From: Desulfatitalea sp. BRH_c12
Lineage (GTDB): Bacteria; Desulfobacterota; Desulfobacteria; Desulfobacterales; Desulfosarcinaceae
Direction: 5' to 3'
Length of the DNA: 64,000 nucleotides
Assembly: GCA_000961655.1 (NCBI GenBank)
Contig: LADR01000012.1
Coordinates: 62,001-126,000, forward strand
Numbering within the stretch: position 1 is the stretch's first letter; the number at the start of each line of letters is the position of its first letter. The position numbers and the translations under genes were made by a program. Positions 47,213-56,052 of this stretch are shown piece after piece. The notes under the pieces were generated by a model. It saw only the letters and a list, made by a program, of their open reading frames with translations. It ran no database searches and was not told where the DNA came from.

Positions 47213-50200
47213 ATGATGAAAAACCGTGACATATACCAAAAAGATCCAGCCACCCGCAAACTGGTCAATGAAGGTGTGGCAAACGTTAACGACGAGAGAA
47301 CCAGTCAGGCGCTGGGAGTGCTGCGCTACGAGTTGGAAACCTTCGTCTGTGATGGCCAGTATGAAAAAGGCATGGCCCATATCCTTGAAACCTACCTGAA
47401 GAACATCGACCAGGCCCAACAGCCTGCGGTGTGGGTCAGTGGTTTTTACGGCTCAGGTAAATCTCACCTGGTCAAAATGCTTCGTGCGTTGTGGATAGAT
47501 ACTGTTTTCGAGGATGGCGCAACAGCGCGCGGTATTGCCAATCTTCCCCAAAACATCCGCGATCACCTGAAAGAACTTAACACCCAAGCAAAGCGGCATG
47601 GTGGCCGGCACGCAATCTCCGGCACATTGGGGGCCGGTGCCAGCGGCAGTGTCCGGCTTGCGCTTTTGCGAATCATTTTCAAATCGGCCGGGCACCCCGA
47701 ACAGTATCCCGTCGCCCGCTTTGTTATGTGGCTCAAGCGTGAAGGGATCTATGAACAGGTGCGCAGCCAGGTTGAGCAAAACGGCTTCGACTGGGATGAA
47801 GAGCTGGACAATTTTTATGTGGCCGAGGGGCTCCACCAAGCGCTTGTGCAAGCAAAGCCGAAACTTTTCACGGCCCCTGAATCCTGCGTTGAGACACTTA
47901 ACAACCTCTACCCTTACGTTCAGGACGTTTCCAGTGATGACATGCTCAAAGCCATTCGTCAGGTCCTTACCAAAGACAACAAATTTCCTCTCACCCTGAT
48001 CGTTCTCGATGAGGTGCAGCAGTATATCGGCCAAGACACCCAGCGCTCTATGGACGTACAAGAGGCCGTTGAAGCCTGTTGCAAGAACATCGGCGGGAAA
48101 CTGCTTTTTATCGGCACCGGCCAGACTGCTGTCACCGGCACCAGCAATCTGAAAAAACTCGAAGGTCGTTTCACCATCCGCGTGGAACTTTCGGATGCCG
48201 ATGTGGATGCCGTCATCCGCCAGGTCATATTGGCTAAAAGGCCGGAGGCCAAATCACCCATCGAACAGATGATGCAAACCAATTTAGGGGAAATCTCGCG
48301 GCATCTGGCCGGCACCACCATCGGGCATCGGCAAAACGATATCCCCTTTTTCCCTCAGGATTATCCGATTTTGCCCGTTCGTCGTCGATTCTGGGAAAAT
48401 ACCCTGCGGGTGCTCGACCAGACCGGTACCGACAGCCAGCTACGCAACCAGCTCAGCATGATCCACAAGGTGATTCAGACCAACCTGAACGAGCCGCTGG
48501 GGCATGTGGTCCCGGCCGATTATCTCTATTTCGATTCGGCCGACAAGCTTCTGCAATCCCGCATCCTGCCGCGCAAGGTCCATGAAAAGACCATCAGCTG
48601 GAGCAAGGGCTCGGATGACGAACGGCTCATGGGACGTGCCTGCGGCCTGGTGTTTCTCATCAACAAGCTTGCCGGCAGCAATAATGAAATCGGCATCCGC
48701 GCCACCATCGATACGCTGGGCGATCTTCTGGTCGCGAATCTTTCCCAAGGATCCAGCGCGCTGCGCAGCAAGTTGCCTGGTCTGCTCGATAAATGTGAAC
48801 TGTTGATGAAGGTCGGCGACGAGTACCGTATTCAGACCGAGGAAAGTGCTGCCTGGAGCGATGAGTTTCTGAGCCAGCACTCCGCACTTTCCAATGAAGC
48901 ACACCGGATCGAGGCCGAACGCGACGACCGTATCCGTAAAAAATTTGGCGAAATGGTACGCAAGCTCTCGCTGACCCAGGGCAATTCGAAGGTTACCCGC
49001 GACATCTACCCGGTTTTTGATGCCCAGCTTCCACCAGATGCCGGCCAGCGTATCTGCGTTTGGGTTCGCGACGGGTGGAGCATCGATGAAAACTCGGTGC
49101 GGGCCGATGCCCGTCAGGCTGGCAACCAGTCGCCGACCGTTTTTGTGTTCATCCCCAAGCGCTCGGCCGATGACCTGCGCTATCACCTGATCTATTACAA
49201 GGCCGCCAGCGCCACCCTCGACAAACGCGGCGTTCCCAATACGCCGGAAGGTACCGAAGCCCGCGCGGCCATGGAGACCACCAAACAGACCGCCGAAGGA
49301 AAAATTCGCGAACTGCTCGAAGAAGCCTTCTCCGGAGCCCGCGTATTCCAAGGCGGTGGCAATGAGATTTTTGGCAATAATCTTCAGGAAATGGCACTCG
49401 AAGCAGCAAACAACTCCCTGCAACGGCTCTACCCTCAATTCCACACCGCCGATCATATCGGCTGGGCCAAGGCTTACGAAAAAGCCCAAAAAGGCGCTCC
49501 CGATGCCTTGAAAGCAGTGGGCGACGAAGGTGAGCCTGCCAAGAATCCGGTGTGCAAAGCCATTCTCGGTTTCATTGCTGGGGGTAAAAAAGGCGCGGAC
49601 ATCCGCACGCAATTTGAAGCCACCCCCTATGGGTGGTCCCGTGATGCGGTCGATGGCGGACTGCAAGTCTTGCTGGTGGCTGGGTTAATTCGCGCCCAGG
49701 ACGAGCGTGGACAAATCATGGACCCGAAGGAGCTGGAGCGCAAATCTATCGGCAAGATGATGTTCAAGGTGGAATCCGCCACCGTCACCACCGCGCAACG
49801 CATTCAGGTCCGCAAGCTTCTGCAAAAATATGGCCTGACAGCCAAGCAGGGGGAAGAGCTGACCTATGTTCCCCAGTTCCTGCAAAAGATGATGGCGCTG
49901 GCCGATCAAGCGGGTGGTGAAGCCCCGAAACCGGCGCGGCCCGATACCGTATTTCTGGATGAGATCCGGCTGACAGCAGGCAACGAGCAACTGCTCTCCC
50001 TGTACAACCGGCGCGAGGAACTGGGAAACAGCATCGAAACGTGGTCCGATCTCGCTGAACGCATCACCAAGCGTTGGCCGAACTGGACCGTACTGAAACG
50101 CCTGATGGCGCATGCCGCTGTCATCCAGGACGCCGAGGTGATCCTGGCCCAGGTCAAGACGATCGAGCAGCAGCGTCAGTTGCTCGAAGACCCCGATCTC

Positions 50201-50653
50201 ATCGTGCCGCTGATCGCCAACCTCGCGCAACTGCTGCGGGATGAGCTTAACCGGCTCGACAAGGAATATCAGTTGCGCCATGAAAACGGCATGAAACGTT
50301 TACGAGAAGATTCAAACTGGCAACAGCTTGAGCCGGAGCAGCGAAATCAATTACTTTCAGAGCAAAGATTGACCCTCACCGATCGGCCAACAATCGAGGT
50401 GCAAAACACCAATGAAGTCGTTGCTACCCTTGACAGCTGTACATTGTCGATGTTTGCCGACCGCGTGGCAGCCTTGCCCGCCCGTTTCGACAATGTCGCC
50501 AGTAGCGCCGCCGAACTGTGCGAGCCCGAAATTCAGTTTATTGCGGTACCGCGCCGCACACTGAAATCATTGGATGAAATCGACACCTGGGCGGAAGAGG
50601 TGAAACAGCAGCTTAAGGATGCGCTACAAAACGGTCCGGTTTCGATCCGATGA
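47213..50653 (+). CDS. brxC: BREX P-loop ATPase BrxC
   Basis: Protein of 1146 residues. The start is the ATG 9 bases after AAGGA; the adjacent in-frame TTG and second ATG are near-equivalent. Walker A is GFYGSGKSH (77-85) and Walker B is LIVLDEVQQ (~262-272), followed by a sensor-like GKLLFIGTGQTAVTGT. The rest is helical, with IDENSVRADARQ and coiled-coil-rich segments towards the C-terminus (~960-1050). BrxC is an AAA-type ATPase related to PglY and Orc/Cdc6, required for phage exclusion and for host methylation. It is separated from pglX by an unusual 281-base gap. Confidence 0.95.
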   Translation: MMKNRDIYQKDPATRKLVNEGVANVNDERTSQALGVLRYELETFVCDGQYEKGMAHILETYLKNIDQAQQPAVWVSGFYGSGKSHLVKMLRALWIDTVFEDGATARGIANLPQNIRDHLKELNTQAKRHGGRHAISGTLGAGASGSVRLALLRIIFKSAGHPEQYPVARFVMWLKREGIYEQVRSQVEQNGFDWDEELDNFYVAEGLHQALVQAKPKLFTAPESCVETLNNLYPYVQDVSSDDMLKAIRQVLTKDNKFPLTLIVLDEVQQYIGQDTQRSMDVQEAVEACCKNIGGKLLFIGTGQTAVTGTSNLKKLEGRFTIRVELSDADVDAVIRQVILAKRPEAKSPIEQMMQTNLGEISRHLAGTTIGHRQNDIPFFPQDYPILPVRRRFWENTLRVLDQTGTDSQLRNQLSMIHKVIQTNLNEPLGHVVPADYLYFDSADKLLQSRILPRKVHEKTISWSKGSDDERLMGRACGLVFLINKLAGSNNEIGIRATIDTLGDLLVANLSQGSSALRSKLPGLLDKCELLMKVGDEYRIQTEESAAWSDEFLSQHSALSNEAHRIEAERDDRIRKKFGEMVRKLSLTQGNSKVTRDIYPVFDAQLPPDAGQRICVWVRDGWSIDENSVRADARQAGNQSPTVFVFIPKRSADDLRYHLIYYKAASATLDKRGVPNTPEGTEARAAMETTKQTAEGKIRELLEEAFSGARVFQGGGNEIFGNNLQEMALEAANNSLQRLYPQFHTADHIGWAKAYEKAQKGAPDALKAVGDEGEPAKNPVCKAILGFIAGGKKGADIRTQFEATPYGWSRDAVDGGLQVLLVAGLIRAQDERGQIMDPKELERKSIGKMMFKVESATVTTAQRIQVRKLLQKYGLTAKQGEELTYVPQFLQKMMALADQAGGEAPKPARPDTVFLDEIRLTAGNEQLLSLYNRREELGNSIETWSDLAERITKRWPNWTVLKRLMAHAAVIQDAEVILAQVKTIEQQRQLLEDPDLIVPLIANLAQLLRDELNRLDKEYQLRHENGMKRLREDSNWQQLEPEQRNQLLSEQRLTLTDRPTIEVQNTNEVVATLDSCTLSMFADRVAALPARFDNVASSAAELCEPEIQFIAVPRRTLKSLDEIDTWAEEVKQQLKDALQNGPVSIR

Positions 50654-50934
50654 TTCGCAGAAGCCGGGAATAACGATAAGAACTGCTGCAAATATAGAGG
50701 CGTTATTGCCAGCGCTGAAACACAGGACGGCCATGACCTGGAAGACCAGGAACTCGGCAAAGCCGATGATGGAACATTGCGATAAGGCCAGGTAATGCTG
50801 GTTGGCAAGGGGCCGGACGCAAGAAAAGGTAATGGCTCAACCATTGGTACTTGGGCCAACACCGGGCCAAGAGGGTTTTTATCGGCCCCAAAATGTTGCC
50901 CGCCAAACTATGCCAATGAGGATAGAGCAGGAAT
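50654..50934. other. 281-bp gap between brxC and pglX
   Basis: The reading frame of brxC stays open for 43 more codons after its TGA (protein-like, ...SAETQDGHDLEDQELGKADDG...) and ends at a TAA. No separate start with a ribosome site is seen before the pglX site at ~50926. It could be remnant C-terminal coding sequence or chance. Confidence 0.4.
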
Positions 50935-53900
50935 ATGAAACCACTGGATAAACCAATCAGAAACCGACTCGAACGCACCATCAAGGATGCGCGTGACATC
51001 GCCGAGGGCGCTGCCCGCGCTTCGTTGGAGCAACTCGGTGTTGGCGAAGCCGCCCCGTTCGCGCATTTGAGCAACCAGGAACGGGAGCTACGCCGCAAAC
51101 TGCGCGTACATGGGCGCCAACTCGGGGATTCTCTCAACGGCCGTAAGATCCAGACCATGGACCGTCTAATGGAAGAGGTGGCCTACGAGCATTGGCACCG
51201 GATGCTGTTCGCCCGCTTTTTGGCTGAAAACGACCTGCTCATGTACCCGGACCCGGATGATCCAGTGGCTGTAAGCTTGGAAGAGTGCGAGGACCTGGCT
51301 GCCGATGAGGGGGAAAAAAATGGTTGGGAACTGGCCTCACGTTTCGCCGCCCGCATGTTGCCGGAGATTTTCCGACCGGATTCACCGGTCTTTCAATTAG
51401 CGCTGCCGCCCGAGCATCAGCAGAAACTGGAGCTGTTGCTATCCGAACTTCCCCGCGAAGTGTTCCAGGCCTCCGACGCCCTGGGCTGGGTCTACCAGTT
51501 TTGGCAGGCCAAGAAAAAAGACGAGGTCAATGCCTCCGAGGTGAAGATCGGCGCACGCGAACTCCCCATTGTGACCCAGCTCTTTACCGAGTCTTACATG
51601 GTGGCATTTCTTCTGGATAACTCGCTCGGGGCGTGGTGGGCTGCGCGACGGCTGACGGAAGCCGACCTAAGGAACGCCAAGAACGAAGCGGAACTGCGCA
51701 GGAAGGCATCCCTGCCCGGCATGCCGCTCGATTATCTGCGTTTTGTAAAGCAAGAAAACGGCGCATGGGCGCCTGCCGCAGGTGCCTTCAACGGCTGGCC
51801 TGAAAAGCTGGACGAATTCAAAATGCTTGACCCTTGTTGCGGGTCCGGACACTTCCTGGTGGTCGCCTTTTTGATGCTGGTCGCTATGCGCATGGCGGAT
51901 GAGAGAATGTCGGTCCAGGGGGCGGCCGAAGAGGTGTTGCGTGACAATCTTTACGGCCTGGAGATCGACAGACGCTGCACCGAAATCGCTGCCTTCAACC
52001 TCGCGCTGACGGCCTGGCGGCTTGCGGGCTATCGCCAATTGCCGGCGCCCCATATCGCCTGTACCGGAATTTCCGTTGGCAGCTCGCGCGAGCAATGGAT
52101 GGACATTCTCGCCGGGCAGCCGATCGTCTCCAACTTGCGTTTTTATTTCGGCCAGCTCTACGACCTCTTCAGCAAGGCACCCACCCTGGGCAGCCTGATC
52201 AATCCCCACCGGTTCCTGGGCAGCGGTCTGCTGGACGAGAAGGGCATGGCGAATCTGCATCGCGCCTTGACCGCGGCATTGGCTGGGGAGGCAAAGACGG
52301 TGACAGAGCGCTCCGAAATGGGTGTCACCGCACAGGGTGTGGCAAAGGCTGCGGAACTCCTGACCGGCCGGTTTACACTGGTGGCGACGAATGTGCCCTA
52401 CCTCGGACGAGGCAAGCAGGACGAGGTGCTCAAAGGGCATCTTGAAACTCATTACCCCCTGGGAAAGGCTGACTTGGCGACTGCCTTTGTTTTGCGTTGC
52501 CTGGAGTTTTGCGCCAAGGGTGGGACCACAGTCCTGGTGACCCCACAGAACTGGCTCTTTTTAACCACCTATACCAAGTTACGCCAGATGTTGCTTGAAA
52601 ATCGATCTTGGAATGTGGTGGCGCGATTGGGGCCGGGTGCCTTTGAGACTATCTCCGGCCATGTTGTGAACGTGGCCTTGCCGATGATAACTGCGAATAT
52701 ACCAGATGATGCTCACACCATGGCTGGAATCGATGTATCGGCAACAAAGGAGCCTGAAGAAAAAGCGGCTATGTTGCGAAAGGCGAAATCTGCAGAGATT
52801 GTGCTCGTGTTGCAGGATGAGCAACTTAAGAATCCGGATGCAAGAGTGACGGTTGAGAAAAGGTCAAACCTTCCACTTCTGAGCTCCTTCGCCAAGTGTT
52901 TGGTAGGGATTCAAACGGGAGATGATCCATATTACATCGTAGGTTTTTGGGAGGTTGAATGGGGTGGTTCGAAACTGTGGGAACCGATGCAAGCAACCCC
53001 AGATGAATTTTCTGAATTTGCTGGACAATCGTGGATGATTCGATGGGCATCTGGGAAAGGGGATTTACACCTTGCCAAGGGCGCTAGAATACAGGGCATC
53101 GAAGCTGTTGGGAAAAATGGCGTCGCTATGCATAGAATGGGTCGATTGTTCCCATATTACTATCTGGGGAATTTCTATCATCAGAACGTAGCAGTTATAG
53201 TCCCCCGTGAGTCTATTCACCTTCCTGCAATCTGGTGTTTCTGTTCCTCTCCTGATTATGAAAAAGCGGTTCGAAAGATTGACCAGAAATTGAACGTCAC
53301 CAATGCTACACTGGTTAAAATTCCATTTGACATAGCCAACTGGCAAAAAATCGCTGCTGAGAAGTATCCCAACGGTCTACCTGAACCCGAAAGCGATGAC
53401 CCCACCCAATGGCTTTTTCACGGTCGCCCGGAACATTCTACCGCGCCCCTTCAAGTGGCTGTCGCGCGGCTCCTGGGTTTTCGTTGGCCCGCTGAGTTAG
53501 ATGAGAAAATGCGCCTCAGTCAACGAGCGCGGGAACTGGTCCAGCGTTGTGATGAATTGTTCTCCTTTGCTGACAAGGACGGCATCATATGTATTCCGCC
53601 CGTGCGCGGCGAGGCATCGGCCGCCGACCGCCTGCTTAACATGCTCGTCAAGGCCTACGGCAAAGAGTGGCATACCGATGTTCTTAGCGCCCTTTTGAAA
53701 GATGCCGGCTTTGCCGGCAAGCACTTGGAGACCTGGCTTCGCGAAGGTTTTTTTGCCCAGCACTGCGACCTGTTCCACCAGCGTCCCTTCATCTGGCAAA
53801 TTTGGGACGGCCTGCGTGGTGGTTTTTCCGCCCTTGTGAATTATCACAAGCTCGACCGCAAGAACTTGGAGACCCTGATCTTCACTTATCTGGGCGACTG

Positions 53901-54369
53901 GATCAGCCGGCAGAAGAACGACATCGCCAGCGGAGTCGATGGCGCACAGGAACGCTTGCAAGCCGCCGACGCCCTCAAGAAACGCCTGGAGCTGATCCTC
54001 GAAGGAGAATCACCGTACGATATTTTCGTGCGCTGGAAACCGCTTCGCAAACAGCCCATCGGCTGGGAACCGGACTTGAACGACGGCGTACGGTTGAACA
54101 TCCGACCGTTCTTAAGCGTTCCCGACATAAAGACGAAGGGCGCCGGGGTTCTGCGCGTGACACCCAAAATCAAGTGGACCAAGGACCGGGGCAAGGAGCC
54201 CAAGCGCCCCATCCGTGAGTATCCCTGGTTCTGGGGCTGGGACGGCAAAGTGGACTTCGAGGGCGGCTCGGAATTCACCGGCGAACGATTCAATGACTGC
54301 CACTACACTTTGGATATCAAACGCCGCGCGCGTCAGAGCACGGATGAAACAGAAGGAGTCTTCTCATGA
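50935..54369 (+). CDS. pglX: BREX-1 adenine-specific DNA methyltransferase PglX
   Basis: Protein of 1144 residues. The N-terminal helical part (~1-290) is typical of PglX. The methyltransferase core has the SAM motif LDPCCGSGHFLV (~299-310) and NLYGLEIDRRC, followed by the catalytic motif IV, which here reads ATNVPYLGRG (~483-492) where NPPY is usual. A large target-recognition and C-terminal region follows (~620-1144). In type 1 BREX, PglX methylates the N6 of adenine in an asymmetric ~6-base site on one strand, marking host DNA. An AGCAGGAAT site precedes the ATG. The TGA overlaps the ATG of the AIPR gene by 4 bases (ATGA). Confidence 0.94.
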   Translation: MKPLDKPIRNRLERTIKDARDIAEGAARASLEQLGVGEAAPFAHLSNQERELRRKLRVHGRQLGDSLNGRKIQTMDRLMEEVAYEHWHRMLFARFLAENDLLMYPDPDDPVAVSLEECEDLAADEGEKNGWELASRFAARMLPEIFRPDSPVFQLALPPEHQQKLELLLSELPREVFQASDALGWVYQFWQAKKKDEVNASEVKIGARELPIVTQLFTESYMVAFLLDNSLGAWWAARRLTEADLRNAKNEAELRRKASLPGMPLDYLRFVKQENGAWAPAAGAFNGWPEKLDEFKMLDPCCGSGHFLVVAFLMLVAMRMADERMSVQGAAEEVLRDNLYGLEIDRRCTEIAAFNLALTAWRLAGYRQLPAPHIACTGISVGSSREQWMDILAGQPIVSNLRFYFGQLYDLFSKAPTLGSLINPHRFLGSGLLDEKGMANLHRALTAALAGEAKTVTERSEMGVTAQGVAKAAELLTGRFTLVATNVPYLGRGKQDEVLKGHLETHYPLGKADLATAFVLRCLEFCAKGGTTVLVTPQNWLFLTTYTKLRQMLLENRSWNVVARLGPGAFETISGHVVNVALPMITANIPDDAHTMAGIDVSATKEPEEKAAMLRKAKSAEIVLVLQDEQLKNPDARVTVEKRSNLPLLSSFAKCLVGIQTGDDPYYIVGFWEVEWGGSKLWEPMQATPDEFSEFAGQSWMIRWASGKGDLHLAKGARIQGIEAVGKNGVAMHRMGRLFPYYYLGNFYHQNVAVIVPRESIHLPAIWCFCSSPDYEKAVRKIDQKLNVTNATLVKIPFDIANWQKIAAEKYPNGLPEPESDDPTQWLFHGRPEHSTAPLQVAVARLLGFRWPAELDEKMRLSQRARELVQRCDELFSFADKDGIICIPPVRGEASAADRLLNMLVKAYGKEWHTDVLSALLKDAGFAGKHLETWLREGFFAQHCDLFHQRPFIWQIWDGLRGGFSALVNYHKLDRKNLETLIFTYLGDWISRQKNDIASGVDGAQERLQAADALKKRLELILEGESPYDIFVRWKPLRKQPIGWEPDLNDGVRLNIRPFLSVPDIKTKGAGVLRVTPKIKWTKDRGKEPKRPIREYPWFWGWDGKVDFEGGSEFTGERFNDCHYTLDIKRRARQSTDETEGVFS

Positions 54370-56039
54370 GCATCAACGTCGGCATCATCGATCAACGCGT
54401 GCGACAGCTGGCCGAGGACCTTGCACGAGAGTTTGAAACGCGCCTGAACATCAGGAACGATGAAGATAAACAGCGTTCCACGGCCTTCGTGTTCCTGGCT
54501 GTCAAAACCGTACTCGACCTGCCCGATGAGGAGGCCCTGGATTGTATGACCGAGGGCGGCAACGACTTCGGTGTGGATGCAGTCCATATCGGCGACGTTG
54601 AGGACAGTGAGTTCACCGTGACGTTGTTCCAGGGGAAATACAAAAAGGATCTGGCGGGTAATGCGAACTTTCCGCAGGGCGGCGTGGAAAAAGTTGTTCA
54701 GGCGATAAGATACCTCTTCGACCCGGATGCCGTCGTCACCACGAATAGGCAGCTAACCGCGCGCATCGAGGAGATCCGCTCGCTGGTGCGTGATGGCCAC
54801 ATACCCCGCGTTCGCGTTGTGCTGTGCAACAACGGTCTCAAATGGAAGGATGCGGCGCAACAGATCATTGACGGTGCGGGACTGCCCAGCGACCAGGTCG
54901 GATGGGAGCATGTCAATCATGACGATATCGTCCGCTTGATGCAGGCAACACGGCAGGTGGATGACACCTTGCGCTTAGCAGGCAAGGCCATCGTCGAGGA
55001 CTTGGATTATTGCCGCGTACTTATCGGCAAAATTCCGGTACGAGAGATCGAGGTGCTGTTTAATCGTCATGGTGACCTTCTCTTAGAACGAAACGTCCGC
55101 CGTTTTCTCGGGTTGCAGGGAAACCGGGTGAACCAGGGAATCGATTATACCCTCAGGACCGAAGCCGAACGCGAGAATTTCTATTTCTATAATAACGGCA
55201 TCACGCTGCTTTGCCGGAAATTCACCTATAACGCGCTGCAGGGCGAAAACTTCCAAGTCCGCGTTGAGGGGCTTCAGATCATCAACGGTGGCCAGACCTG
55301 CAAGACGATCCAGGCGACTTTGGCCGCGCTTGCCGGCGCGGATGCAGGCTTGGAGAAGGCGTTTGTTCTCGTCCGTCTCTACCAGTTGCCAAGCGACGCG
55401 GCGGATCTGGTTCGCAGTATCACCTATGCGACCAACAGCCAGAACCCGGTGGACCTGCGTGACCTGCGCTCGAACGATTCAAAGCAAAAAAGTCTGGAAA
55501 CGGCCATCCGGGAACTTGGCTTTACCTACCACCGCCATCGTAGTGAAGCATCACTCAAGACAACCGACATTAGCAGCGCCACCGCAGCGGAGGCGGTGTT
55601 GTCCGCATGGAGAGAACGGCCACATCAGGGAAAATTCTATGGCCGGGAACATTTTGGTAAGCTCTATGATCTTATTTTTAGTGATGACTTGAATGCAACG
55701 CAGGTGGTCATCGCCACCTTGCTGTTCCGATTCGCGGAAAACAAGCGCAGGCGCCCGCCTGCGGGTGCGCCGGATTTCATTGCCTACGCATCTTGCTTTG
55801 CGGCAATGTTAATGGGCCGATACCTTCTAAAAGACCTTGGCATGTCTCTCGCACAATTGGATCATCGCAAATTCGCCGAAGCTAAATCCAAACTTGATCA
55901 GAATGAAGAAGTATATTTTTCACGTGCGGTCACGGACATAGATGCGGCGGTAAAAAGATTATATTGCGACCAAACGCCATCTTTGCAGCGGTTGGCGGCG
56001 ACCTTCCGGCGCGGCGACCTCTTGCAGGAACTATCGTGA
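54366..56039 (+). CDS. AIPR-family protein with PD-(D/E)XK-like N-terminus
   Basis: Protein of 557 residues. The AIPR (abortive infection phage resistance, PF10592-like) domain covers ~230-480: NFYFYNNGITLLCRKF, VEGLQIINGGQTCKTI, SITYATNSQNPVDLRDLRS. The N-terminus (~40-110) shows a nuclease-like pattern GGNDFGVDAVHI...TVTLFQGKYKK, i.e. Asp67/Asp71 and Gln89-x-Lys91, as in Mrr-type PD-(D/E)XK enzymes that use QxK. It starts within the pglX stop (ATGA), giving direct translational coupling to the methyltransferase, and the next gene follows after 13 bases. This is an accessory effector, not a core BREX gene. Confidence 0.85.
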   Translation: MSINVGIIDQRVRQLAEDLAREFETRLNIRNDEDKQRSTAFVFLAVKTVLDLPDEEALDCMTEGGNDFGVDAVHIGDVEDSEFTVTLFQGKYKKDLAGNANFPQGGVEKVVQAIRYLFDPDAVVTTNRQLTARIEEIRSLVRDGHIPRVRVVLCNNGLKWKDAAQQIIDGAGLPSDQVGWEHVNHDDIVRLMQATRQVDDTLRLAGKAIVEDLDYCRVLIGKIPVREIEVLFNRHGDLLLERNVRRFLGLQGNRVNQGIDYTLRTEAERENFYFYNNGITLLCRKFTYNALQGENFQVRVEGLQIINGGQTCKTIQATLAALAGADAGLEKAFVLVRLYQLPSDAADLVRSITYATNSQNPVDLRDLRSNDSKQKSLETAIRELGFTYHRHRSEASLKTTDISSATAAEAVLSAWRERPHQGKFYGREHFGKLYDLIFSDDLNATQVVIATLLFRFAENKRRRPPAGAPDFIAYASCFAAMLMGRYLLKDLGMSLAQLDHRKFAEAKSKLDQNEEVYFSRAVTDIDAAVKRLYCDQTPSLQRLAATFRRGDLLQELS

Positions 56040-56052
56040 GGAGATCAGATAA

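Noticed and set aside
48440-49666. 408-codon open frame on the minus strand within brxC
   Set aside because: Antisense shadow of a strongly supported gene; no ribosome site and no domain.
50651-50788. Programmed TGA readthrough extending BrxC
   Set aside because: An open frame alone is weak evidence; there is no recoding hairpin or selenocysteine element that I can see. It is kept only as a low-interest observation on the gap.
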